The notes: generated by a model not told the origin, from the sequence alone. 64,000 nucleotides of DNA from Castor canadensis (GCF_047511655.1 NC_133395.1:73379910-73443909), one strand, 5' to 3'. Counted from the stretch's first letter, positions 46,258 to 58,170 are shown. A program made the numbers and translations.

Positions 46258-46524
46258 TTCCTAGCTGAGAGCATTAGAGTAACAAAACAAGAAAAATCTG
46301 AAGGGGAGGAGAAGCAGCAGCTTTGAAGCACAGATTAGATTGGTAGAGCAACACAAGCTGGCAAAGCAGGGAGGTTGCCACTATGGGCTAAGAAGCATGA
46401 TGATTTTGTTCATTCACACTGGCAGTAATTTGTTCAAGCTTCAAACAAGATAATTTGGAGACACTAGTTAATAACAAGTTCCTCTTTGCTACAAAAGATA
46501 TTGATATTGTAGACAAAGGTATAC

Positions 46525-46706
46525 CTGTTTGTGAGAACATGCAGAGGGAATTCGGCCTCCTACAGCTGCTTTCAGAGAGATTCGAGGCAGAGTGGATGTT
46601 TTTGCTAGATATAGACTGCCTGGCTGTGGATAGATCTGTTGCCTTTCTTTCTCTTTAATTCGAGCATCCTGTATATCTCTGGCATTTTGAAGGCTTGTAA
46701 TTATAT
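46525..46706 (-). CDS. BRCA2: BRCA2 exon 15
   Basis: 182 bp, equal to human. Acceptor TTAACAG before 46706, donor ACAG|GTATAC after 46525. It opens the helical domain of the DNA-binding region: [40 protein letters not shown] and [14 protein letters not shown]. An L1 fragment is inserted 41 bases upstream of its acceptor. Confidence 0.96.
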
Positions 46707-46746
46707 CTGTTAAAAAACAATTTACAACAAATAAAACTGAATGTAA

Positions 46747-46983
46747 GGGAGGAGGGTGAATGGAGGAGATGATAAGGGAATATGGTTGATGTGCTTCATG
46801 TACGTATATGAAATAAAACAATAAGACCTCTTGCAAGTACTTTAAGTGGAGTGGGGGAGGGAGCCAAGAGGGGAAGATGGTGGGGATGATCTAACTAATA
46901 TACAATGTAATAAGCCTATTTGGAATTGTCACAATGAATCCCCCTAGACAATATTAGAATATATCCTAATAAAAATGGAAAAC
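46747..46983 (+). mobile_element. 5'-truncated L1 with 14-bp target duplication
   Basis: L1 3' UTR-like sequence (GGTGGGGATGATCTAAC, GGAATTGTCACAATGAATCC) ending CCTAATAAAAATGG and an A-rich tail. AAAACTGAATGTAA flanks it at 46733-46746 and 46984-46997. The insert is antisense to BRCA2 and begins 41 bases upstream of exon 15's first base. Confidence 0.85.
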
Positions 46984-47231
46984 AAAACTGAATGTAAAAT
47001 TTAAAAGCACAACCTGCTTTATAAAATTATATATATTAACTTGCTTTAATTTTATATGAAGAGAAAAAAATGAGGACCTGATCTCTTTTAAGTCTTCAGG
47101 AATGAAAAGTTTCAAGTTGTTTGAAGAATAAAAACATATGTATTACTTCGAGTAATTTTGGAAGAAAATTAGTATGATAAAAAATGTATTCCAGTAATAG
47201 TACTGATTGTGTCAAATAGCTTTTAAAATTT

Positions 47232-47570
47232 GTTTTAAGACAGGGTCTCGCCATGGAGCCTAGGCTAGCCTCGAGCTTATGCTTATGACCCTCCTGTCTT
47301 AGTTTTCCAAGTCCTGGGATTCTGCGTAGCTTTTATTTATTTATTTTTTTTGGTGGGACTGGGGTTTGAAATCAGGGATTTGCCCTTCTGAAGAAGGTGT
47401 TCTACTGCTTGAGCCACAAAGTCAGTCCATTTTGCTCTGGTTATTTTTTGGAGATGGAAGTTTCATGAATTATTTGTCCAGGCTGGCCTGGAACCTTAAG
47501 CCTCCTGATCTCAGCCTCCCAAGTAGCTGGGATTATAGGTGTGAGCCACTGGCGCCTGGGTTTTTTAATT
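47232..47570 (-). repeat. B1-like SINE and composite SINE
   Basis: B1-like at 47232-47335 (AGACAGGGTCTCGCCATGG) and composite at 47340-47570 (GGGACTGGGGTTTGAAATC ... GGTGTGAGCCACTGGCGCC). Confidence 0.8.
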
Positions 47571-47599
47571 TACTTTACTTATTTTTCTGGGTTGAATTT

Positions 47600-47975
47600 T
47601 TAAAAATTATTGTTGTACTGGGGGTACATTGTGACATTTACCAAAGTGGTTACCATTTTAATATAGTTGAATTCATTCCCTCCATCATTCTTCTTTATCT
47701 CTCATCCCATTCCTACAATAGTTTCAACAGGTCTCATTCTTCCATTTTCATACACGAATACATAATATTTCCACCATATTCACCTCCTACACCCTTTGCT
47801 TATATCCCTCTTCCACTGGTGCCAATACCCAGACAGGACCTGTTTTACCCTTCTGTTGTCTGTTTTTAAAAAAAGACATTTTTGCTTAAGATAGCTATAC
47901 GGGTAGTTCACTGTGACATTTCCATGCATATATGTATTATAACCTGAATTGGTTCATCCCCCTCTATTTAAAAAA
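47600..47975 (-). repeat. L1 3' UTR fragments, two pieces
   Basis: Minus-strand L1 tail sequence related to the insert at 46747 (GTACATTGTGACATTTACC ... ATTCATTCCCTCCATC); a second piece begins near 47880 (CACTGTGACATTTCCATGC). Confidence 0.65.
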
Positions 47976-47994
47976 AACAAAACAAAACACAAGA

Positions 47995-48395
47995 AAGGGG
48001 TTGTGGGTGTAGCTCAGTGATAAAGAACTTGACTAGCATGTACAAAGCCCTGGGTTCGATCTCTAGCACCACAACAAACAAAAAACCAAAACAGACCAAA
48101 AAACAAAGTCTAAAAGCAGTTATCTTTGAAAGAAAACATCAGACTAACCTTTGCATTTAGAAAATGAAGTATTAAAAAAAAGTTTTAAAGCCGGGTGCTG
48201 GTGGCTCATGCCTGTAATTCTAGCTACTCAGGAGGCAGAGATCAAGATCTTGGCTTAAAGCCAGACCCAAGCAAATACTTCTTGAGACCTTATCTTGAAA
48301 AACTATCATGAAAAAGGGCTGGCAGAATGGCTATGCTTATCTTGCAAGCATAGGCCCTCAATTCAAACCCTAATGCCACCAAAAATAACATTTTG
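47995..48395 (+). repeat. ID-type SINE and composite SINE
   Basis: ID monomer 47995-48085 (GGGTGTAGCTCAGTGATAA) and composite 48188-48395, ending about 100 bases before exon 14's donor side. Confidence 0.8.
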
Positions 48396-48497
48396 AAATT
48401 ACTATCACAAAAGGGACAAAATGCTCAGGATGTCATTTAATAGGAGAAATCTCTAACTAAAAGTTAAAAATGTGGCACGTAAATTATCATACAATAC

Positions 48498-48925
48498 CTA
48501 AAGTTTCTTCTTTACACTTTGTGAAAATTACAGTTGCTTTTTGATTGGAGCCATTTTTGTTAAACTGATGAATCTCACTGTCAATGTTGTTACTATCTCT
48601 GGAACCATATTCATCTATGTTTTTTTGTTTTTGTTTGTTCTTCTCCAAATTAACGTTCTTGCTAATACAATGTTCCTCCCCATGAAAATGTGATTTCGTT
48701 TTGAAAGGTGGGACAAAGACTTTGGTTGATCTGCCTGTAGTAATCAAGTGCCTCATCTTTTCATTTCTTGTAGCAGAAGCTTTATGAAGTGGCTGTCCTG
48801 AAACTAGTAAATTGCTTGAAGAGTTTTCCAAAATCAGGTGTTCATGAAGATGAGATTTAGACAGCAATTCTTGACCAGGTACAGTAAAATTTGGACTCCT
48901 GATTTCTTGCTGTTCTTTAGTTGTG
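48498..48925 (-). CDS. BRCA2: BRCA2 exon 14
   Basis: 428 bp, equal to human. Acceptor ATGTAG before 48925, donor TTTAG|GTATTG after 48498. It encodes [18 protein letters not shown], then the PhePP motif [15 protein letters not shown] that binds the meiotic recombinase DMC1 in human, and a variable polar stretch ([37 protein letters not shown]). The region between BRC repeats and the DNA-binding domain is otherwise disordered. Confidence 0.95.
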
Positions 48926-49039
48926 CTACATTGAGGAGAGAATATTTAAGTCTGATTATTTTATCAGCAATGTGAACATGTTTGGAAACGTCTTTTTTTT
49001 TTTTTTGCAGACCCACAGATGCCAATTAGCAATCCTATT

Positions 49040-49863
49040 CTGATGATTGTTTTGTACTTATCATGGTTGCCATTGCAAAATAATATCATACTTTTCAAGA
49101 CTGTAACTGCTTCTTATGCACTTACTCCCAGCCTCTGTTGACTTAGTACACATGATAGAAGGGAGTGTGGTCTGTCTCAGTGCATGTTTCCTCCAGTTCT
49201 ATCACAGTATTCCCTACTCACCTCCTTTACTAGGGGAAAAATTGCCCATCCTCTTCGTATGGCTACCACTTTCTTTGAACTCCCGGCCCCACCTAGTAAC
49301 GCAGTCTCCTTGTGAGCCTTACTTTTTTACCTATTATCCTACCTCTTTCCTTTTTTTTCCTTCTACCTGTTTTTACATTTTTAAGTACTCTCTTTCATTT
49401 ACCTTCAACTCTTGCCTACCTTTAAAACACTTTTGTTCCTCAGACTTTATTTTCACCTCACTGTTACTGAAACTCCTTGGTCAACCTTCTTCAATAGGTA
49501 ATCTCTACTAGCTATTTTCACTTCCTCATAGCCACACATTGTTTCTCATTGGGAGAAACTTTCCTTTCTCCCAGTATTCTATAGAAATTGTTCTCAAAAG
49601 TTGCTAATGATCTCCCACTATGGAAAATGAATATTTAGTTCTTTGCCATAACTACCTTCACACATACTCACTCTCGTCTCTCCTTAGCTTCTCAAGTTAG
49701 GTTGTTGATTCTGTCAATTTCCAACATTTACATTAAGACTAAGTACATTTTACAGATGACTGTGTTATATTACTGTAAAGGATACTAAGCATTAATATAT
49801 AGCTTATTTCCTTTCTTTATAACTTATCTCTTGAGCTAATTTTTTAAATCTGTCAATATTATA
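49040..49863. other. Intron 13 stretch, no gene
   Basis: Pyrimidine-rich plus strand with an open frame (49116-49511) of no recognisable family; possibly an old LINE remnant. I do not support it as a gene. Confidence 0.4.
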
Positions 49864-50103
49864 TGATCCTTAAGTGAGATATAACCAATGCATGGGAAAT
49901 GCTAAAAAGATGCCTAGCATGTAGAAAAGCTTCATGAATGTTAGCTATAAATACCATCACTATTATTTTCAACTCTCCATTATGAAAAATTCTACCTAGA
50001 TAGTAGTGGCTTAACCAGAATCCTCTTCTTAAAAAACCATAAAAGCCTTTAGAAAGTTCAGGGCTATCAGTTTCACACTTTAAATTCAAGGTGAATAATT
50101 TCC
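49864..50103 (+). repeat. Intronic direct duplication, copy 2
   Basis: Second, diverged copy of 46018-46257, about 3.8 kb away in intron 13, starting with the MIR end AAGTGAGATATAACCAATGC and ending TAAATTCAAGGTGAATAA. Separated from copy 1 by exon 14. Confidence 0.85.
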
Positions 50104-50111
50104 TTTATTTT

Positions 50112-50149
50112 AAATATGTATATACATATATATATGTATATACATATTT
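50112..50149. repeat. Perfect 38-bp AT palindrome
   Basis: The half-site AAATATGTATATACATATA (50112-50130) is followed directly by its exact reverse complement (50131-50149), with no spacer. Confidence 0.95.
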
Positions 50150-50714
50150 TCTCTTTTTCCTGAATAGTGCTTCTAAGTTGTTTCCATTAGCTTTTTTTTT
50201 TTTGGGGGGGCAGTATTTTTACTTTTCCTGGTATCTTTTAATCTATAATTTCTGTTCATATTTAAGAGCAGGAAACCAAAAAATTGGAAGTTGTTGATAT
50301 AAAGATGTGACTTGCTGATTGTCAACTATACTGTAGACTAATTAATTGGAACTCCCCAGTAATGAAAGCTTAACTGCCAGCATTCTGGAAGCTGAGTGGG
50401 AGAGAAGGCTGGGTGGAGGGGGTGTTGTTCCTCAGCACTCAAAATGCACACATTTACTTATTCCCCTTGCCCTCGCTACATTACCTGCTGCCTTCCACTG
50501 TGTCTAGTGTGCTCACCAATGAAGAAGCCTCTAGAGCAGCCTCTCTGGAGAACAAACTTTCAGTGCTGTGAGAGTGGGTCAGAGGTTGATTCACAGGTTC
50601 ATGGAAATGCTTCTTAAATCTATTTGCAATCTATCCTCTGATTTCTGCTCCCTCCTTCACCACCCAATTCTGGAGTTACATGAAGCTACCAATTCCTGAC
50701 TTTTGAGACTTCTT

Positions 50715-51045
50715 CTTTCTTTTTTTGGAGGTACTAGGGTTTGAACTCAAAGAGTCTTGAGTGAGCTTGCTAGGCAGCTGAGCCACACTCCAGCTCTTTT
50801 TCATTTCAGTTATTTTTGGGGTAGGGTCTTACTTTTGCCTAGGGCTGGCATTGGACCATGATCCTCCTATCTCTAGCTTCACGAGTAAATGGAATCATAG
50901 AAATGTACCACCATGTCAGGCTTGTTTCTCGGGATGAAGTCTAACTTTTCTTACCTGGGTTGACCTCAAACTACAACCCTCTAGATTCCTGCATTTCCAG
51001 TAGCTGGGATTACAGAGTTGCAACCCTACACTTGGCCTTGAGACA
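50715..51045 (-). repeat. ID monomer plus B1-like SINEs
   Basis: GGTACTAGGGTTTGAACTCA and two B1-like ends (TTCACGAGTAAATGGAATC and AGTAGCTGGGATTACAGAG), older than most copies here. Confidence 0.7.
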
Positions 51046-51149
51046 TTTTAAATGTAAAGTGGTTAGTGCTCTGTTGTAGCATTTATTCACTTTAAAGCAG
51101 TTTTCTGTATGCTGTGAAAAATCTAGTTACTGTGGTCTCCTTTTCAATT

Positions 51150-51545
51150 CTCCCTGTCTCTGGTGTTTGTGCATGTGCTCTTTTGTGCATGTGTAATTGA
51201 TTCTTTACATTTGTGGATTTTGCAATCTCAGATTCAACCAAGCAGGATTGAAAATGTTTGTGGAAAAATAATTTCATTTGTACTGAACACATACAGACTT
51301 TTTTTTGCCATTACCACTCCCTAAACAGTGCATCATAAGAGCTATTTATATAGCACATGTATTGTACTGGGTATTACAAGTCATCCAGAGATGAGTTAAA
51401 GTATACAGAAGGACATGTGTAGGTTCTATGCAAATACTATGCCACTTTATGTAAGGGACGTGAGCATCTGTGGATTTTGCTATCTGTGTGTAGGGAACAG
51501 TATCCTAGAACCAAGCAGCTACAATACAGAAGGATGAATATAGAT
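51150..51545 (+). repeat. MER2/Tigger-like DNA transposon remnant
   Basis: ACATTTGTGGATTTTGC, AGATTCAACCAAGCAGGATTG, TACTGAACACATACAGAC, ATGCAAATACTATGCCA and GAGCATCTGTGGATTTTGC, in this order, form the pattern of a pogo-type (Tc1/mariner) non-autonomous element shared across placental mammals. Family name from memory. Confidence 0.7.
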
Positions 51546-51654
51546 GAATATGCTCAATTCATCATCTTGACAAGAAGTTTCTTTTATTTATTTATTTAGT
51601 AGTACTGGGGATACAAGTGCTCTACAGGAAGACTGTTCACAGATTTAACACTCA

Positions 51655-52005
51655 GGGGTTGGGATACAACTCAGTGGCAGAGGGCTTGCCTAGCATGCCT
51701 GAGGCCTTCGGTTTGATCCCTAGCACCAGAAGAACAAACAAACAAACAAACAAAAATGTAAAACCAAATTCTGGCCAGGTGTGTTAGTGCACACCTGTGA
51801 TCCCAGAATTCAGAAGGTTGAAGCAGACACTTGCTGCATAGGGAGTTTTAGGCCAGTCTGGCCTAGAGGGACCTTGTGTCAAAAAAAGAAAACATAGCCA
51901 GGTGCAGTGGTATGTGCCTATAATCCCAGCCTCCTGGAAAGTTAAGATAGGATGTTCCTGAGTTCGAGGCAACACAGCTAGACTCACCTCAAAAACACAA
52001 AACAA
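51655..52005 (+). repeat. ID-type SINE and B1-like pair
   Basis: ID monomer 51655-51745 with a (CAAA)n tail, then B1-like halves at about 51770-52005 (TGTTAGTGCACACCTGTGATC; GCAGTGGTATGTGCC). Confidence 0.7.
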
Positions 52006-52309
52006 AAACTGATGCTGCTTTAATTTTACTTTGTAGACAATCTCTTCCAAGGCTCTCTCTGTTTTGTTGAAAGTGGTCTAGGTGCTTCTCTAGACTTCTA
52101 TCACAGCTATTATTATGGGATCGCCCTTCAATATTATCCTGAAGGCTTCCTTTGCCTCTCTATGTTGAATTCCTATTTCCTAAGTACCACATCTTCATTC
52201 TCTTCAGTTTATGGTCTTATTTTGGTTAGTTTCCTGAGAAAAATTCATGGCAGATAAATCTTTTTGTATTTTGCATCTGAAAAATATCTACCTTCACTTT
52301 TTTTCTGGC

Positions 52310-52495
52310 AGTGAAACCCATGGCTTCAGTTAGGCATTCTAGGCAAGTGTGCTACCACTGACTACATCCCAGGCCTGTCTACCCTTACCCTTTCAAAGGA
52401 TTTCCCCCCAAGTGGTACTAGGGTTTAAAGTCCAGGCCTCAAGTTTGTTAGGCAGTCACTCAACCACTTCAGCCATGCCTCTAGCCCAACTCCTA
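52310..52495 (-). repeat. Two ID-type SINE remnants
   Basis: Degraded copy 52310-52378 and clearer copy 52405-52490 (GGTACTAGGGTTTAAAGTCC). Confidence 0.6.
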
Positions 52496-52499
52496 CTCT

Positions 52500-54200
52500 T
52501 AAATGGTATTTTGTCAGTGAAGCATTCTAGGGTAGGTATCATTTACTTTCAGAATTCTGAAGGTAATGTTCTTTGTTAGACATTATAGAATCTATAATTT
52601 TCTATCATCGATGATGAGAGAATTCATACCACTCTGATACTTGAAGCCTTATTTGAAACCTGATTCTTTTTCCCTTTCAGAAAATTTAAGGTTACTCTTG
52701 CTCCTAGTATTCTAAAATTTTACAAGGATATGCCTTAAGATGGACTATTTTTATGCCTATGCTTAACTTAGTAGGCTCTTTAAATCAAGGAAATGCATGT
52801 GCTGTGGTACTGGTCACAAATCTTAAATTAATTCTTTAAAAATGTCTTTCTCTTCATTTCCCTTCTGTTCCTTCTTTCTTGAATTCTCAAGATTAATTAT
52901 CTTTCATTTTCTTTTTTTTATCCTTTTTTTCTTTTTGTTCTACATTCTGGGAGCTTTTATGACTTATCTTCTATTACTTTGACTAAGTCAATTCATTTCT
53001 GCCATATTTTTTTTTTAATTTCAAAGAGCTCTTTCTATATAGTAACTTGGTCTTATTTTAAGGATACAATATCTTATCTGTGAATATTTAAGTTTTTTTG
53101 AAATATTCTTCTCATTGCATTATCTATTTCCTCTGTTTCTTTTTGTAGCTTGGTTTTCATTTTTCAATGTGGTTTCCTTCCAATGGCTAGTGATCCTTGG
53201 TTATCTGTTCTCATTTAAAAGAGTAATATTAACTGCTGACTGAAAGTTCCATGTGCTGACAGGGCTTGTAACAATCATTGGCTTTACTGTTTCATTACTG
53301 GCTATGCTGTTTCAATTGAGTACTAACAGCTGTTAATTTTCTACTGGGCTGGTCATATTTCCCACCAAAAAATCTTTTAGTCTCCTGCCAGTACTTGTGA
53401 GGCACACACGGGAAGGAGGCTTGGAGTCTTGGTGCTTGATATACAGACTATTACTTAATTTCTGTTATTAATACCCTTTCTTCAACTGTGTCTAGTGTCC
53501 TCTTCCCCTAGCCTATCCCCTAATCCGAATTCCTATTTGTCTTCTCCACAGAATAAACTTTTGGTCTTCTGAGAAAGAGCAACAAATGTCTGTCTACAGT
53601 AGGGGAGGGAATACAGATATTTCTTGAGCAGAATTTCAATTAATCTTCCTATTTTCTACTTTTATCATGAGAACTATATACTGCAGCCAATTTCAGTCTT
53701 CCTCAAGTTTTTAGGGGAAACTGGGTAGTTTCTTTGCTTGCTCTGTAGCTTTTTCAGATTGCTCAGTCACTAATGTTTTTGCCTTCCAAACTTTTGCAGT
53801 TTGGTTTTTCTGATCAGAGTCCTTGGGAATTATATGTTAAAATTCTCTTGGTAATTTTAGTTGAGTTTACAGGAGGAGGAAATAAAAGGTATTTTCAGTA
53901 CCTGCTGCCTTTTTAATTGATGTTTTGTATTGCCTTAACCCTCTCAACTTCATAAATCCACAAAAAATTAGAACACAATCTGTTTGTCTACTTTACAAAG
54001 CTGTCATGAAACTAAAAAATGGTGAACAGCACTATAAAATACTATTAAAGAAGTGAATTACTTAATCCCGATACAGGTTTTCAAACAGGAAAGTGTTAAC
54101 TTCTTTAATACATATTGGTACTGTTAGTTTTAGAAATAATAATGTTTAAAAATCACATTTTTCTTGTACTAGATTTTTTTAAAAATTAAGCATATCTTAC
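52500..54200. other. Intron 13 stretch, nothing recognised
   Basis: T-rich plus strand; perhaps ancient LINE sequence, but no motif is firm. No coding signal. Confidence 0.4.
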
Positions 54201-54270
54201 CTAAAGGGTCCACAGGTAACTGGCTCTAAAGAAACATGATGCATGAACAATCTTCTATCTTTTATTATGC
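54201..54270 (-). CDS. BRCA2: BRCA2 exon 13
   Basis: 70 bp, equal to human. Acceptor TTTCAG before 54270, donor TTTAG|GTAAG after 54201. It encodes [19 protein letters not shown] and GPF, in the stretch that with exon 12 binds the meiotic partner HSF2BP (MEILB2) in other mammals. Confidence 0.95.
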
Positions 54271-54411
54271 CTGAAAAATATTTTATATTATTAATGAAAA
54301 GCTACTAGGAAATTTTATTTTCTATTTGTTTATTACGTGTTATATTCACACAAAAATTTTCAAAGATTTTAAATTTTTCATGGATATTTAGTAAGTAGTA
54401 ATTATAAAAAG

Positions 54412-54640
54412 AAGTCAGGTATTGGTGGCTCATGCCTGTAATCCTAGTGACTTGGGAGACTAAGATCAGGAGGATCGTGGTTCATAGTCAGCCTGGGCAT
54501 ATAGTTCATGAGATCCGGGTCTCCAAAGTAACCACAGCAAAATGGACTGGAGGTGAGTCTAAAGCAGTAGAGTGGCCGCATTGCAAGCACAAAGCCCTAA
54601 GTTCAAATCCCACTACCACCAAAAAAAAAAAAAAAATCAG
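54412..54640 (+). repeat. Composite B1/ID-type SINE
   Basis: GTGGCTCATGCCTGTAATCC through an A tail of about 16 bases. Confidence 0.85.
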
Positions 54641-54804
54641 TCAAAATAAATCTGATCAATTATGAGTATATACCAAATCGATTATGAGTATATACCAAAT
54701 AACTCACAGTACAAACATTAAAAAATCAGTTATAAATTAATCAGCTGATGTTAACAATCATAACTCAATGGTATTAGCTAACTGCCAATGTGTATCAAAT
54801 CTAG

Positions 54805-54865
54805 AGGGCTGGTGGAGTGGCTCAAGTGGTAGAGAGCCTGCCTAGCAAGTTCCAAATTTCCATTA
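54805..54865 (+). repeat. ID-type SINE, 3'-truncated
   Basis: GGTGGAGTGGCTCAAGTGG then lost after TAGCAAGTTCC. Confidence 0.75.
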
Positions 54866-55284
54866 TTAAGTTGGAGATCCATTAAAAAAATTCCAAAGTG
54901 TTCCCATTTCTTGTGGGATTTATTTCATATATTTCAGAACTAAGCCTCTATAGTTAAATTATCTTTTACTATGTGACCTTTTCTGATCCAAACTCAGAAA
55001 CCAAGTAGTTACTGAGCATACACAGTTACATGCATAATTTTCAAATATTCCACAGTAAGCTTCAGATTTTAGCCTAAAGGAGATACTACCCCAGAAGAGT
55101 TTTAAGCAACCAAAAGTAACATGATCTGATCATTATGTGATTAGGTGATTCTGGCTGCGGTGTTCACAACAGTCTGGAGGAGGAGCAAAAACAAAAGTAG
55201 GGAGATCAAGCAAGAAGCTATGGATGGCTTGGCCCAGATGAGAGTAGTAATGGTAGGTGAGAAGAAATGATTAAATTCTTGTTT

Positions 55285-55465
55285 TTGAGACAGCCTCATA
55301 ACACAGCCCAGGCTAGCCTCAAACTCACTACATAGCCCAGGCCTCTAAGTCAAGATCCTCCTGCCTCAGATTCCAGAGTGCTTGGATTACAGAGGTATAC
55401 TACCATACCCAGCAAAATGGGTTTTTGTGGTGCTGGGGATTGAACCCAGGGCCTCATGCATCAAA
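55285..55465 (-). repeat. B1-like SINE with ID end
   Basis: GAGACAGCCTCATAACACAG ... GGTGCTGGGGATTGAACCCA. Confidence 0.75.
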
Positions 55466-56370
55466 TTCTTACATTTTTGAAGTTAGAACTTACAGGGTTT
55501 ATTGATGGGTTGGGTATGGAATATGAGGAAACAAAAGAATAGAATATTAACATCAAGGTTTTGATGTGATCAACCGGCAGAATGGTACTGTCTCTTATTG
55601 AGAAAAGATAAGAGAAAGAACAAGTTTGGAGGGGGATAGAATGAAGAGTTCAGCATTGGCCATAAGTTTGAGATACATATCACTAATTCAAGTACAGCTA
55701 TATTAAGTAGGCAAAAGAATGAGTCTGGAGTTCAGGGGGAAGCTAAAGCTGAAGATGTAACATTGGTAGCTAGTGAAATTTAAGCAGAGAAGAGATCCAA
55801 GCGTCCCTGGGGTGCTTTTGTTTACAGCAAGCAAAGAATAAGGAAGAACCATAAAGAATACTGTGAGAGAGTAGCCACCTAAGAGGACAACCAAGAGACT
55901 GATGGGCTGGAGAAGAGTGATCAACTACATCTAATGTGGTTAAAAGATAGAGTCAAATAAGAATTGAGAAATGCTCACTTGTCTTGACAACACAGAGACC
56001 ATCATATGACTTAAAAAAGACTGATTTTAGTGGAATGGTGGTAGTCAAAATCTGACTGGACTCAGGAACCTGAGATTGAAATTTATTATAGTATAAGTTT
56101 TTACTAAATTTTAGCATTTTTTTAAAATTAAAAAGTCACTATTTTAGAGTCATTTCACACTTTCCAATTTCAGACAACTTCAGCATCATACTGCGTTATT
56201 ACAAAGGAAAAGTCCACTTAACAAACAAGATAAGATGTAAATTTAACAATTAAACCACACTATAAATCTTTCCGAACAGATACACCCAAAAGAAGTGAGA
56301 AAGATAACTTTAAGAATGTTTTGCATAGACCAATAGAAGGGAAAAAAAATCAATAAAAAGCATATTTTAC

Positions 56371-56466
56371 CATCTGGAGTGCTTTTTGAAGCCTTTAAGG
56401 ATTTTTCTTTATTTTCTATTATTTTGTCAAATTCATTTAACAAGCTCCTTTTGATTGGTGGTTCTC
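56371..56466 (-). CDS. BRCA2: BRCA2 exon 12
   Basis: 96 bp, equal to human. Acceptor TTTTAG before 56466, donor GATG|GTAAAA after 56371. Encodes [20 protein letters not shown] and [12 protein letters not shown], part of the HSF2BP-binding stretch. Its length is a multiple of three, so skipping keeps the frame; in human this exon is known to be dispensable in cell assays. Confidence 0.95.
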
Positions 56467-56649
56467 CTAAAAAAGAAATTCCCACACATATTTGTAAAGT
56501 ATACCAATTTTATTAAGAGCCTGTAGTTCCTTTATAAAAAGTAGAAAACTGACTCTTATAGTATGTTAAAATACATAATAATCATAATTTTAAAAAGCAA
56601 CTATTCTACTTTGAAAGAGAAAATTGTTTTTTTGATATTAATTTTATTT

Positions 56650-56745
56650 GTAATACTTTTTTGGTGGTACTGAGGTTTGAACTTAGGCCTTCAGGCTCAC
56701 TAGGCAGGCGCTCTACTACTTGAGCCACTCCACCAGCTGTGTTAC
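56650..56745 (-). repeat. ID-type SINE
   Basis: GGTACTGAGGTTTGAACTTAG ... GAGCCACTCCACCAGC, 185 bases upstream of exon 12. Confidence 0.85.
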
Positions 56746-56746
56746 T

Positions 56747-57864
56747 TTTTGACCATTTAAAAATACACTATTTAATAGGGTCTATGAGGCAAACAGACAT
56801 TATTACATTACCACATGATAAGCTACTGTTTAATAAACTGGCATTAAATGAAACTTCAAGTTTACTGGAAATAAGGACATACAAAATTTCTTCGAATGAT
56901 TTTTTTAGAGGGACATAAAACTCAAAGATGTATATATTATCTAGATGCATGGATTAGAGTAAGTAGGAGAGTAGACTTTTAAATATTACAAAATTACACT
57001 GAAACATAGTAGTAGTAACATTTATTTAAAAATTCTATGAGGCTAAGATGAAACCATAACTCAAGCAATACGTTTCCATGTCATACTGAGCTAAGTGGCT
57101 ACAAGCACTTTGTTTTTTGCTAGGGAATGAATTTGTAGGATTTAATAAGTAAAAATATCCCTACAAGGCTTGATCTACTTTAGAAGGTAGTTTAATTGTT
57201 CAACAAGATTTTGTACTGTTCAAATAACCAGAAGCTGATGAAGCTACATATTCACATATAACAGAAGTGAGGGAAATTAAATAGTAACACTTTTGAGAAT
57301 GTTTAGAAGTTCAACTTGTTTTATTTTAGGCAGAAGGTAACCCATTTCAGAGTACACACAGACCAAAATGGGTTGCTATGGATAAAAATAATAATTTTCC
57401 ACAAAAGAATTATGAATACCTTAAGGCATATGCACTTCAGAAGTTTGTATTAAAGAACAGCAAATAATTTAAGGTTATTATAAACTTAGGCCTGCTTAAC
57501 TCCACATAGAATGTGACTTGAATAACACTGATGAAAGAAAGTCTGTATCTAGTAGGATGACTTAGAATGAACTGATTATTGCTTCAGTGTCTTTCTTAGT
57601 GATATGATGGGGCTGGACAAGAAGATATTTGGTAACTTGAATATTCTACTGATAGTTTTAAAAGGAGCTAGTTATTTCAATATTATCCACTTAAGAAACG
57701 GAGAGTGAGTTTTGACATTTAATTGTAACTAGTCAACAGATTTGAAAATTTAAGATTTTTCTTAGAGACATTACCAAAACAAACAAATAAACAAAGCCCC
57801 AAATGCCACACATCTGATTACCTAATGAACTAAGATGTTAGACATACATTAAAAAGAGAAGTTA
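56747..57864. other. Intron 11 stretch, nothing recognised
   Basis: AT-rich, no repeat or coding signal that I can name. Confidence 0.5.
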
Positions 57865-57915
57865 GGCCTGGGGGCATGGCTCAAAAGTTCAATCCCCAGT
57901 ACGGCCAAAAATAGA
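57865..57915 (+). repeat. ID-type SINE with internal deletion
   Basis: GGGGGCATGGCTCAAAAGTTC joins directly to CAATCCCCAGTACGGCC; the middle of the monomer is missing. Confidence 0.7.
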
Positions 57916-58009
57916 AAGAATGTAGTTCCAATGGCATTACAATCAAGCTATTAGTTGATAACTCCATCTGTTGTTAGAATACTTCCAAGATAAAAAAAAA
58001 CAGGAAGCA

Positions 58010-58170
58010 AGCCAACACTTACTGGACACTCTCTGCCCAGTGTATATCAGGTTCAGTGTTAAGTAATTTGGATACACTATTTTATGTTCACAATTATTCT
58101 GAGGGAAGTTTTGTCTGCACTTTATAGATATGGAAACTGAGGCTCAGGGAAAGTAAGTAGTATAAAATAA
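58010..58170 (+). repeat. MIR
   Basis: CACTATTTTATGTTCACAAT and GATATGGAAACTGAGGCTCA. Confidence 0.8.

Noticed and set aside
49116-49511. 131-codon plus-strand frame in intron 13
   Set aside because: Low-complexity Ser/Phe/Leu translation of pyrimidine-rich DNA; no family and no codon pattern.
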